In this document: one piece after another, positions 1 to 7,372 of the stretch | Numbering within the stretch: position 1 is the stretch's first letter | Layout: every line of letters begins with the position of its first letter | Source: Bremia lactucae | Taxonomy: Eukaryota > Oomycota > Peronosporomycetes > Peronosporales > Peronosporaceae | Length of the DNA stretch: 10,484 nt | Assembly (NCBI RefSeq): GCF_004359215.1 | Contig: NC_090627.1 | Span: forward strand, 1-10,484 | Direction: 5' to 3' | Position numbers and translations under genes: made by a program | Notes under the pieces: model-generated | The model's database searches: none | Told to the model about the DNA's origin: nothing | The model's input: the letters and a program-made list of their open reading frames with translations, nothing else

Positions 1-489
1 AACAGAAGATGTGTAAACCGTCGCAATGGCAATCACACTGTGAGCAGGCTCGTTATCGAAATATTGGCTTTCACTAACTCGTAGTGACTTTAAGGTATAT
101 ATAATGGGAATTACTAAATCGACGCACCCAAATTACTAAATCGACGCACCCTCTCTATGAAGATATCCAGATGACAGATAATCATTCAGATATGCTTCGT
201 GTCACAAGCTCTGAAAATTGGTAGGCCTAACCCCCGATGTTGCAATTTTTAATAAGGACAAACTACACTTTCAACAACCGCCTCCTCAAACTGCTGCACC
301 GACTGTGTCTACCATTCAAATCACTGAAGTAGGTAGGAGCCTGGTTAATTAACTATTGATACATGTGGTACATTGCTTAGACTTTTTGGTATGAAGACAG
401 TCGCAAAATCCCGAAAACCAAGTTTTTTTTCTGTCAAGACTCGTTTCTCTCGCTACCTCTTGGGACCTCGAAACTGCTGCTGGAGTTAA
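1..489. other. Left flank without recognisable gene
   Basis: No frame here gives a protein that I recognise. Short open stretches exist on both strands, but none carries a domain motif and they do not link up. The only structured item is the 22-bp tandem repeat at 109-151. The last bases before 490 do not resemble the polypurine tract that precedes the other Copia LTR copy in this window. The Copia LTR piece that follows is therefore better read as a 5' LTR with foreign DNA to its left than as a 3' LTR. Confidence 0.5.
109..151. repeat. Two-copy 22-bp tandem repeat
   Basis: The 21-base unit AATTACTAAATCGACGCACCC occurs at 109-129 and again without change at 131-151, one A apart, so the period is 22 bp. 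Two exact copies in otherwise unremarkable DNA suggest either a recent local duplication or the subterminal repeat of a DNA transposon. I could not identify a matching element or target-site duplication. Confidence 0.85.
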
Positions 490-569
490 CGTTGAAAGGC
501 AAGCTTCAAGTTGATGTACCAAGAAAGTGATACTAGTCTGAGTTTTTGATATCATCTTTGCGCCGAGCA
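490..569 (+). repeat. Copia LTR, 5' 80-bp fragment
   Basis: These 80 bases match, in inverted orientation, positions 7224-7303, which are the first 80 bp of the Copia LTR (7082-7303 on the minus strand). The shared start reads GTTGAAAGGCAAGC; the leading T of the canonical TGTT terminus is C here. The match stops exactly where the Gypsy LTR begins at 570, so the Gypsy LTR truncates this LTR. The missing remainder is not found right of the Gypsy element in the expected orientation. Confidence 0.8.
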
Positions 570-1011
570 TGTAACGGGGTGTATCGTTACATAAATTAAC
601 ACTTAAAGGTTGGTAATTGAATATTATCGAAAAGGTAGATGATATTTGAAAAATATTACTTTATATAGTAATGTTCAGAATTCTTATCCATTAATAGATA
701 TAAGCCGTTATATCTAGTTATTCCATAGTCTAATCAGCGCTGGACGTAAACAAAGAGAGAGAGACAGATAAGATTTCAATTGCATGTTGAGTATTAGTGT
801 ATAATTAAGTTAGCATTAAAGATAGAAAGAAGAGAAACTTAATTATATTTAGTACAGTTTTCTTTTAACCCTCTTTAAAGCAAGTGTTTTAAAGAGAAGA
901 CTTCCTCTGCACGTACTAGTGTACGTGAAGTGACGTGAGGCACCACTCGCAACTGAAGCAGTGCGAAGTGGACTTGTACTGAAGCAGTACAAGTCGTAGT
1001 GCCCCGTTACA
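570..1011 (+). repeat. Ty3/Gypsy 5' LTR (copy 1)
   Basis: This 442-bp repeat begins TGTAACGGGG and ends CCCCGTTACA, a perfect 10-bp terminal inverted repeat with the canonical TG...CA ends. The same sequence recurs in the same orientation at 6524-6961 and 9998-10449. Shared landmarks include TTAACACTTAAAGGTTG just inside the start and a hairpin cluster near the end. The LTR should carry the promoter and polyadenylation signals; I could not place a TATA box or start site with confidence. ACGT cores near 910-937 could be bZIP-type sites, but they lie in the hairpin cluster, so this is weak. The left neighbour is a Copia LTR fragment and the right neighbour is the primer binding site. Confidence 0.93.
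910..995 (+). other. Tandem hairpin cluster at LTR 3' end
   Basis: Three stem-loops follow each other. The first is CACGTAC/GTACGTG (910-916/921-927, loop TAGT). The second is CGCAACT/AGTGCG (948-954/960-965, loop GAAGC, one bulged A, extended by CACT/AGTG at 944-947/967-970). The third is a perfect 10-bp stem GACTTGTACT/AGTACAAGTC (971-980/986-995) with the same GAAGC loop. The third stem is unchanged in the other two LTRs, where the loop is GAAGC or GAAAC. The position just upstream of the primer binding site corresponds to U5 or R, where retroelement RNAs often fold for packaging or priming. That role is inference. Confidence 0.75.
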
Positions 1012-1013
1012 CC

Positions 1014-1031
1014 TCGTAGCACTTTGTGGTC
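1014..1031 (+). other. Primer binding site (PBS), copy 1
   Basis: It lies 2 nt downstream of the LTR end, the spacing usual when integrase trims two bases. In the second Gypsy copy (10452) the same site reads TGGTAGCACTTTGTAGTC, starting with the TGG complementary to the CCA end of a tRNA. Here the second base is C (TCG), which would weaken priming. The matching tRNA would end ...AAAGTGCTACCA; I cannot name it from memory. The 3' part of the site lies in a perfect 7-bp hairpin, TGTGGTC/GACCACA (1025-1031/1040-1046). Confidence 0.7.
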
Positions 1032-1061
1032 TGTCTAAGGACCACATTTCCTTCATCTCAC

Positions 1062-2187
1062 ATGGACATGTTAGATGATAATGGGAATACGCATCACGTT
1101 TCGCGTGATAGCTACTCCTTTCTAAGCGACATAGAAAGGAGTGCGTTCGAACGAATAAGTTCGACCGTAGGGAAGGATGCAATCTTGGTCATGCTGTCCG
1201 GTTTGGACATAGATGCCCTCCATTTAGCCATCGCCACGCTCATACAACATGAACTTGACGAGGCGAAGGAGAAGGTAGACTCGCTGAATCAGCAAGGCTC
1301 TCAACAGGCAGAACTGTTGAGGTTACAACAGGTAAAGACCCCTGTACCTGGGATGACGCACACGCATCGTCCCAAAACTTAAAAGATTGACATTTCTAAG
1401 TATAGGGGAGTCCAAGAAGACTCTCCCTCTAAGATGGTTTATCGAGTTGGAAGATGCCATAAGGGCACGTCACGTCGTCGACGAGCAAATGCAAGTCGCA
1501 TTTGCTTAATCAAATTTGGCAGGTTGTGCTAAAACTTGGGCATTGGGCCTTAAGTTGCGCGACCCCTATGTCTTTAGGTCGCTAGAGGCTTTTAAAGCCC
1601 GGCTCAAACAGACGTTTGAACCGTCTAGGGCTGAGTCCAGAGCTCAATCAGAGCTTCTTAAACTCAAACAAGGCAAGCTTAATGTGCACGCTTATGCCCA
1701 ACATATACGACTCTTAGCGAGTTGTACTACAAACAATCCAGTCCATCAACACACGTTGATCACGGTGTTCATGCAAGGTCTTACAGATGGTCCTGTAAAG
1801 ACCCACCTGTTCCGCTTGGAACTGGATACGCTTGATTAAGCAATATCCGTTGCGGAACAGGAGGACTTTAGCTTGAGACAGGCTCAAGCTAGTTCGTCAT
1901 CATATCGTCCTCCAAGACGACACGAGTTAGGAGGTCCAGAACCAATGCACCTTTCTTACGTCGAAAGCGAGAGACCTCGCTTCTCGAGCACTAAGCGATC
2001 GCAGAAATGCCATCGCTGCCAAAAATTAGGACACTACGCTCATGAGTGTAGTGCTTCACGCCTAGCACCGAAAGGTACTGAACGTAATTTTGGATCGTAT
2101 GCCAAAAAGGGCAACGGTCGCGGATCCGACGTTGTTGCGAAATCGCAACAGCGAGGCGGACCGCCAAAAAATGGACGGGGTCAGTAG
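1062..2187 (+). pseudogene. Ty3/Gypsy gag (capsid-nucleocapsid), broken
   Basis: Gag would form the virus-like particle that packages the element's RNA in the cytoplasm. The ATG at 1062 is chosen because it starts MDMLDDNGN and the frame then stays open. The N-terminal part (to about 1345) is charged and Leu/Glu/Gln-rich, compatible with a coiled coil. The capsid-like central region (about 1429-1850) contains TWALGLKLRDPYVF and LLKLKQGKLNVHAYAQHI. The nucleocapsid end has one CCHC zinc knuckle, CHRCQKLGHYAHEC (2008-2049), followed by a basic Gly/Arg/Lys tail. Damage: stop at 1380-1382, a one-base frameshift near 1421-1430, stops at 1507-1509 and 1837-1839. The natural-looking end is TAG at 2185-2187. 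About 375 codons in all, a usual size for a Gypsy gag. Confidence 0.88.
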
Positions 2188-2205
2188 GGGCGCAACGCCC
2201 TACTG
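2166..2205 (+). promoter_or_regulatory. Likely -1 frameshift signal at gag-pol
   Basis: In the gag frame the codons CCA AAA AAT give the heptamer A_AAA_AAT (2166-2172), which fits the X_XXY_YYZ rule. A 9-nt spacer (2173-2181) follows, then a stem-loop of CAGTAGGG (2182-2189) with CCCTACTG (2198-2205), extended inward by GCG/CGC around a CAA loop with one bulged G. The gag stop TAG (2185-2187) lies in the 5' arm. A -1 slip moves the ribosome into the frame that runs on to the protease (GAQRPTDPATSREF...). Sequence, spacing and frame all agree. Function is inferred, and this element is hairpin-rich in general, so coincidence is possible. Confidence 0.6.
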
Positions 2206-3389
2206 ATCCAGCAACCTCAAGAGAATTTGCAAATCTCTTGACAAAAGTTGCTCCAGACACACAATCATTATGTGTCTCTGCACCTGGTGATGAGGTATCC
2301 CTCATCACCTTGAAGTTGAAAGTGACAAATGATTTGTCACTCAGAGCCCTAGTGGACTGCGGAGCGTCGAATAACTTTATTCGTCGCCAGTCACTAGAGG
2401 GTCGTAGGCTCAAATATGTTGAGCGCGACATCCCTCCAACGAGGATGACGGTGCGTCTAGCGACAGGCGCATCGATAACAGTAATGAAACGCGTAGTGAA
2501 ATTTCACTACACGTTAAAAGATTAACAGTACGATGATGGTTTCATCGTACTGGATTTGGATGACAAATTTGATGTCATCCTAGGTTTACCCTGGCTCAGA
2601 AAATATGAGCCAAGAATCAGCTGGCAGCATCGATCCGCAAAGATGCCTGCCACTTGTTCACCAGGCGGCCATCTGATGAATGTTTTGGAGCGTCCACAAA
2701 GGTGTGGATGTACTACGAGTGAGTGCGATAGCCTCACTTGTGGCACGGTCGTTAGTACAACTGCACAAGATCACAGTGTGATTACCAATCACACTGTGGA
2801 GTCAGCTGCCGGCGGCTGTGTTAATGCACAGGCAGCGCCGAAGGTCCATCACTCGAAGAGGTCGAGTGGATTGAGACATGAATGTACACCTGGCGGGCGA
2901 CATTCAAGGAGTATACCGGTTGCCCAGAAAGGACAACACGATGATCCTAGGTCGAGTAGAGACTCGACCGCAGAGGACCCGACTGTGACAGCGCAATCAC
3001 ACTCGGAAGACGTTGAGGGAATAAGTCCCCACTTACTTGAGGAGAAAACTCCTCAAATGTTTTATGCTAGAGTGACTAGACTTCAGCATCCGGAGGGATT
3101 AATCCCTCGGCAGCCTGTGGAAAAGGGGCCTCAGGAAGAAAGCGAGGCATTGAATGTCTTGGTTAATGACGGATCAAGATTAGGCGCTTATATTCTTGAT
3201 CTGCATGCGCCTCCAAAATTATCTTCGGAGATAACTCAATTTTCAACCCTAGAACCTAAGCGGTTCTTGAGAGATCTGCATGGTGGTAAAATCAAGCAGA
3301 TCTGCGTACTCGTCACAGAGGACGAATACGTAACCGATATTCGGTCAGCGGTAATTTTTGCAGAGAGCGAACGGGTTCTCAGCAGCTGA
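2172..3389 (+). pseudogene. Gypsy pol N-terminus: aspartic protease and spacer, broken
   Basis: This is the -1 frame relative to gag, so the protease is probably made as a Gag-Pol fusion that cleaves itself and the polyprotein. The active-site motif LVDCGASNNF has its catalytic Asp at 2355-2357; DCGA is a variant of the usual D-S/T-G-A. The later FDVILGLPWL (about 2574-2603) supplies the hydrophobic-hydrophobic-Gly motif of retropepsins. A stop at 2523-2525 splits the domain; the same frame resumes at once. From about 2640 to 3389 comes a long hydrophilic Ser/Pro/Glu/His-rich spacer that I cannot assign to a domain, ending at TGA 3387-3389. The same frame continues past that stop for about 25 codons before a frameshift near 3465-3472. 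Confidence 0.82.
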
Positions 3390-4399
3390 TCGATGGACAA
3401 ACGTGTCCTCGATGTGAAGACTCGGATTGAGAGATATACTTTCGAATCCTGGGAGTCACTCAAGACCAAACCCTTTATACAAGGATTTAATGGAATTCAG
3501 GGATGTATTCCCTGAAGCAGTTCCATGCGAGTTGCCTATGGATAAAGGCACTCGACATGAGATCGAACTCAAACCGGGCTCGAAGTACTGTGTCATGAAG
3601 CAGTAGCCACCGCCTCGTGAAAAAGTACTTGCGTTCGATAAATTCTTTACCGATCGATTAAAAGCGGGCCATGTAAGGGAGCCAACCGCCTCATATAGCT
3701 CTCCGATCTTATGTGTGCGAAAATCCACAGGAGGGTGCCGGATAGTGCACGCATTCAACAATAGAATGCTGCAACGGTACCGGCTCAAACGCCGATACCT
3801 AGAAAAGACGTAATCATAGAGATTATGTCTAAGAGTACGATCTTTTCGTCTTTAGATCTGATGGATGGGTTCTACCAAATCCTTATGCGTGAACGGGAAA
3901 TCCCGTACCCAGCAATGAGCACTCCCTGTGGGATGCTCTGGGAATGGCTAGTAATGCCACAGGGGCTGGTAACGCCCCTGCAACATTCAACAGATGCGTA
4001 ACGAATCTCTTGAGATCGGTACGAATTCTCGCACCGAGTAACTTTGACGATGTATTCGTCCATAGCCAGGCTATGGACGGAAAAACGGACGTGGAAGTTC
4101 ATAAAATTCACGTTCATCAGGTTCTTACACATATGCGAAAGCATAGGTTGTATGCAAATCTCAAGAAGTGTCTATTCGGAGATGGCGAAATACCGCTTCT
4201 TGGGTGCATCGTCGAAAAACACGCGCGCGCCCTGATCCCGAAAAGATCAAGGCAATTACCGACTGGCCAGTTCCAGTCGATGTCAAGGGACTTAGAAAGT
4301 TCCTTGGTTTAGCGGCGTACTTGCACAAGTACTTCCGCAATTATGCCGAGATGACAGCTCATCTTTCTCGTCTCTTGAAAAAAAGACGAGAACTGATTA
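3390..4399 (+). pseudogene. Gypsy pol reverse transcriptase, multiply frameshifted
   Basis: Reverse transcriptase copies the element RNA into DNA inside the particle. Pieces in order: DLMEFRDVFPEAVPCELP at 3481; a stop at 3604-3606; RIVHAFNN near 3739; a frame change near 3760-3765; then SSLDLMDGFYQI, whose Asp at 3855-3857 is the motif A catalytic residue; WLVMPQGL (motif B) near 3946; a frameshift near 3960-3972; then NAPATFNRCV and NFDDVFVHS (4040-4066), the motif C box. The two Asp of that box are present but the usual aromatic Tyr of YxDD is Asn. A further frameshift near 4215-4230 leads to the thumb/connection part, ITDWPVPVDVKGLRKFLGLA. Each piece is well preserved as protein, so the indels look recent compared with the family's age. 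It cannot be functional. Confidence 0.9.
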
Positions 4400-4925
4400 T
4401 GGAACGCTGACTGCCAGCGTTCGTTTGAAGGAATCAAGCAAAGCTTGATGCAATCGCCCATCTTGGCGCTTGCAGATCAAGACAGACCATTCCATGTGGT
4501 CTGTGACGCCAGCGATTTCGCAATTGGCTGTGCGTTAATGCTATACGATCAGACGGCGCGGAGCGTGTCGTCTGTTACCAATCGCGTCAGCTGCAACCAG
4601 CTGAACGCAATTACCCAGTGTATGACAAGGAGCTCCTTGCCATGAAATATGCACTGGCTAAGCATAGGGTCTATCTTCTCCTAGATAGACCGCTCATCGT
4701 ATATACGGACCATGCGTCATTACGCACGGCCGTAAACAGCCCAAACCTCTCGCAGAGAATGGCGAGGTGGCTATCCTTCTTCGCGGAGTATAATTTCTCC
4801 GTTTAATATAAACCAGGACGACTTAATGTCGTCGCTGATGCGTTATCACGTCGACCCGATTTCGATCCGGCTGCGCATTCCATCAATGAAAATAACCCCA
4901 CTGCTGTAACACTCATTTCAAGTTT
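4400..4925 (+). pseudogene. Gypsy pol RNase H, broken
   Basis: RNase H removes the RNA strand after minus-strand synthesis. It begins after a frame change near 4395. Catalytic acidic residues are visible in order: Asp of VVCDASDFAIG (4505-4507), Glu of YDKELLAMKYALAKHRVYLL (4630-4632) and Asp of VYTDHASLR (4708-4710). A one-base frameshift near 4550-4556 separates the first from the other two. The tail RMARWLSFFAEYNFSV, then a stop at 4804-4806, then YKPGRLNVVADALSRRPDF is the characteristic Ty3/Gypsy RNase H end. The frame finally closes at 4951-4953, after the reading has moved into the integrase frame. Confidence 0.9.
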
Positions 4926-5890
4926 CCGTCATCAACATTGTTTGATGACATAAAGAAAGCCTATAAAGAAGACAAGGACCTTCTTTGTCTGATGGATCAT
5001 TGAATGAATCCATCCGATAAATCTTTTAAAGATCTACCGGCTTTATATCGATCGTCATCCGATCGATACACAACACGTAACGGCTTATTGTATTACACAG
5101 CCGTTGCCGGCGACACTCCACGTGTTGTCGTCCCAACTTACAATGATTTGCGCTTGCGCATCATGTATAAGTGTCACGATGCATCAACAAGTGGGCATCG
5201 TGGATGTGAAAAGACTTATCTCACAGTAAGTCGCGACCTCTACTGGCTTCGCCAGTATCAGTCCGTGCGCAAGTACATTCGTGCTTGCGAGGTATGTCAA
5301 CGGGTGAAGCCTAGCCCTTCATCCCGTGCACCTCTTCAACCTCTCCCACTTCCGGCAGAATGTTGGCTGTCCGTATCTGTGGACTTCGTCCTCGGATTTC
5401 CCGAGACGATAACAAAAACCATGAAATCCTTGTTTTTGTAGACATATTCATCAAGATGGTACATCTTGTTGCCTTACCAGAGTCGATCACGGCTCCGGGC
5501 TGTGCCGTGTCTTTATCGACACGGTATTCAGACTCCAGGATGTACCCCGTGATCTGGTCTCCGATAGAGACCCACGGTTCACGGTGGCGTTTTGGCAATC
5601 CGTGTTCCGATCTCGGAAAACGGCTGACTATGCCAACATCTGATCACCCAGCAACAGATGGTCAAACGGATAGCGTGAATCGAGTTCGCAGCCTCGCAGA
5701 GATACTTCGAGGCTACGTTGAATCGTATCCGAAGGAGCGAGTTTTAACGATGGTCGAATTCGCCATCAACAATTCGGTACATGCGTCTTCAACGCATACA
5801 CCGTTCTTCGTGAATGGCTTACGCCATCCACGCATACCCACCCAATTAGAGGGATCCTCTAGTTTAAGTGGGGCCGCGGCTTCTTCTCAG
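4926..5890 (+). pseudogene. Gypsy pol integrase, broken
   Basis: Integrase inserts the cDNA into nuclear DNA. After a frame change near 4925-4940 and a stop at 5001-5003 comes the HHCC zinc finger: His at 5175 and 5196 (HDASTSGH), Cys at 5286 and 5295 (CEVC). The catalytic core starts with SVSVDFVLGF (first Asp 5382-5384), shifts frame near 5405-5430 (LVFVDIFIKMVHL), again near 5508 (VSDRDPRF, second Asp 5563-5565) and again near 5615-5625. The third acidic residue, normally Glu in GQTER, is Asp here (GQTDSVNR, 5669-5671), a change that would impair DDE chemistry. The core runs on to FAINNSVHASSTHTPFFVNG. Recognisable protein ends about 5865; I see no GPY/F module or chromodomain afterwards. 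Confidence 0.88.
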
Positions 5891-5939
5891 GGGCGAGACG
5901 AGACATTTTATTGTCTTCACTCCCTTGAGTGGTACCCAC

Positions 5940-6407
5940 TCAAGCAGGGTTACCAGAAGAACTGTTATTACGATGGCTTACGCCATCGTCATCACCACGC
6001 ACAGAAATATGTGCGGGTGGCCGTACGGGAGACGGAGCGGGCGATGAGAAATCATCCTCATCGTCAGAACCAAACAGGCTATAGCGAGCGCTATTCGCAC
6101 GTTTATCAGATTGAACCCCCTCTTTCGAAGGCTCATAGTCAGCCTCATGACGTCTATCAGGCGACTGTTCTGCTCTCCCCGAGTCGGCCATTTCGTCCGA
6201 CTCACATTCGTAGTCGACCTCCTATGAGAGGTCGCATTCACGTGGTGAATCACCAAGTGCACCCGCAACATCAAGTGTAGCGGGAGAAGACGATACTACG
6301 GCAGACGGAACGTCTGCCGCAAGAGACGATTATGCGTCGCCCGCGATTGGATGAACCGCAGCCGAAGGCTCCGCACTCTTCGAATACTGCATGGACTTCT
6401 GAACCAT
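5940..6407 (-). pseudogene. Antisense acidic Ser/Pro-rich frame, unidentified
   Basis: On the minus strand, one frame stays open from an ATG at 6405-6407 to TGA at 5940-5942, 155 codons, except for TAA at 6330-6332 and TAG at 6222-6224. Composition is protein-like and low in complexity: Ser/Ala/Pro-rich at first, then acidic, for example ARYSLFGSDDEDDFSSPAP. The sense strand over the same stretch gives no recognisable integrase C-terminus. It lies between integrase and the polypurine tract, where some plant retrotransposons carry antisense genes. I do not recognise the product. Alternatives: a reversed piece of another element's gag or of a host gene, or chance openness in DNA full of inverted repeats, which makes the two strands look alike. 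Confidence 0.4.
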
Positions 6408-6510
6408 GCGATAGAATAAAAAATGATGGTTCTGACCAATCAACATCGTTTTTAAATTGTTGTCTTTTAGTGACCACTCTATTCAATGACATTCAGAGTG
6501 ATTGTCGTTC

Positions 6511-6520
6511 AAGGGAGGGG
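6511..6520 (+). other. Gypsy polypurine tract (PPT)
   Basis: AAGGGAGGGG is an all-purine run ending 3 nt before the 3' LTR. In LTR elements such a tract resists RNase H and primes plus-strand DNA synthesis. The short gap to the LTR parallels the 2-nt gap between the 5' LTR and the primer binding site. Confidence 0.85.
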
Positions 6521-6523
6521 TGA

Positions 6524-6961
6524 TGTAACGGGTGTATCGCTACATGAAATTAACACTTAAAGGTTGTTAATTAATATTTTCTTAAAGGTAGATAATATTT
6601 GGCGAATATTACTTTACGTAGTACTATTCATAATGGTTATCCATTGGTAGATATAGGCCAGTATATCTACTTGCTCCGCGGTTCAATCAGCGCTGGACAC
6701 GCGCAAAGAGAGAGACAGATAAGATTTTAGTTACATATTTTGTATAAGTACAGGATCAAGTTAGTATTAAAAAGATAGAAACAAATGAACTTATTTATAT
6801 TAAATACAGTTTTCGTTTAACCCTTTTTAAAGTAAGAATTTGAAGAGAGTGTTCCTCTGCACGCACTAGTGTACGTGAAGTGACGTGAGGCACTACTCGC
6901 ACTGAAGCAGTGCGAAGTGGACTTGTACTGAAGCAGTACAAGTCGGCAGTACCCCGTTTCA
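6524..6961 (+). repeat. Ty3/Gypsy 3' LTR (copy 1)
   Basis: This 438-bp repeat begins TGTAACGGG and ends CCCCGTTTCA, one base away from the inverted terminus of the other copies. It matches 570-1011 along its whole length with scattered substitutions and small indels, so the copy is not young. The tandem hairpins are kept: CGCACT/AGTGCG (6898-6903/6909-6914, without the bulged base of copy 1) and GACTTGTACT/AGTACAAGTC (6920-6929/6935-6944), both with GAAGC loops. GTAGATATA/TATATCTAC forms another perfect 9-bp stem. The bases outside this LTR (GAAGG) do not match those left of the 5' LTR (GAGCA), so no target-site duplication is visible. Confidence 0.93.
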
Positions 6962-7081
6962 GAAGGCGCCGGCGCAGGTCACACACACGTAATATATCGT
7001 CCTCCGTATCGTTGACCCCACGAGACGCTCCCAATCATCCGCATCGTCGATCAATGGGAAATCCTCGATGGGGAGAGGCGC
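6962..7081. other. Unassigned 120-bp segment between Gypsy and Copia LTRs
   Basis: These bases belong to neither LTR. One minus-strand frame is open throughout, giving 39 codons (PIEDFPLIDDADDWERL... IYYVCVTC) up to a TGA lying at the Gypsy LTR boundary (6959-6961). The composition is protein-like but I do not recognise it. It may be the DNA into which the minus-strand Copia inserted, for example a piece of another element or gene. Confidence 0.4.
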
Positions 7082-7303
7082 TGTTATTAGAAGTCAATAC
7101 ACAAAGGTAGAGAAAGAGGACACACAATTAAATGCAAAAGAGAGGTGGTTTTTAGTTTCGTTATCTCCTGGCTAACTATCAAACCTTCCTGCAGAAGAAA
7201 TCATAAAATGAAACTCCCACAGTTGCTCGGCGCAAAGATGATATCAAAAACTGATACTAGTACCACAATCTTGGTATATCAACTTAAAGCTTGCCTTTCA
7301 ACA
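7082..7303 (-). repeat. Copia 3' LTR, minus orientation
   Basis: Read on the minus strand, the LTR starts TGTTGAAAGGCAAGC directly after a polypurine tract and ends AATAACA, giving 222 bp with matched TGTT...AACA ends. Its first 80 bp recur in inverted orientation at 490-569. It lies downstream, in minus-strand terms, of the RNase H stop at 7373-7375, as a Ty1/Copia 3' LTR should. The far boundary at 7082 rests only on the terminal inverted repeat, since no second full copy is in the window. Confidence 0.72.
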
Positions 7304-7313
7304 CTCCTCCTCG
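7304..7313 (-). other. Copia polypurine tract (PPT)
   Basis: On the minus strand this reads CGAGGAGGAG and directly abuts the TGTT start of the LTR. It would be the plus-strand primer for the Copia element. Confidence 0.75.
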
Positions 7314-7372
7314 TCGACACTCTCCTGACAAAACACTTGATCCTTAATCTGTCATCGTCGACTCCGATCGAT

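Noticed and set aside
33..44. AATCACACTGTG in the left flank, identical to one arm of the hairpin at 2772-2798
   Set aside because: The 12-base match does not extend into the surroundings and can arise by chance in 10 kb.
349..570. Minus-strand open frame resembling the plus-strand frame at 7145-7381
   Set aside because: The similarity is DNA-level: both contain the first 80 bp of the Copia LTR in opposite orientation. It is not a gene family.
661..680. TTATATAGTAA in the LTR as a TATA box
   Set aside because: AT-rich and itself a small inverted repeat; there is no second promoter element or mapped start, so I cannot support it.
910..995. Repeated CTGAAGCAG units considered as a CRISPR-like array
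   Set aside because: Only two units, each the apex of a hairpin inside an LTR, with no regular spacers, in a eukaryotic transposon.
1991..2431. 146-codon minus-strand open frame
   Set aside because: It overlaps the gag zinc knuckle and the protease active site on the other strand, both clear, and carries no motif of its own.
3456..3788. 110-codon minus-strand open frame
   Set aside because: It lies opposite well-supported RT sequence (DLMEFRDVFPEAVP..., RIVHAFNN) and has no recognisable motif; a shadow.
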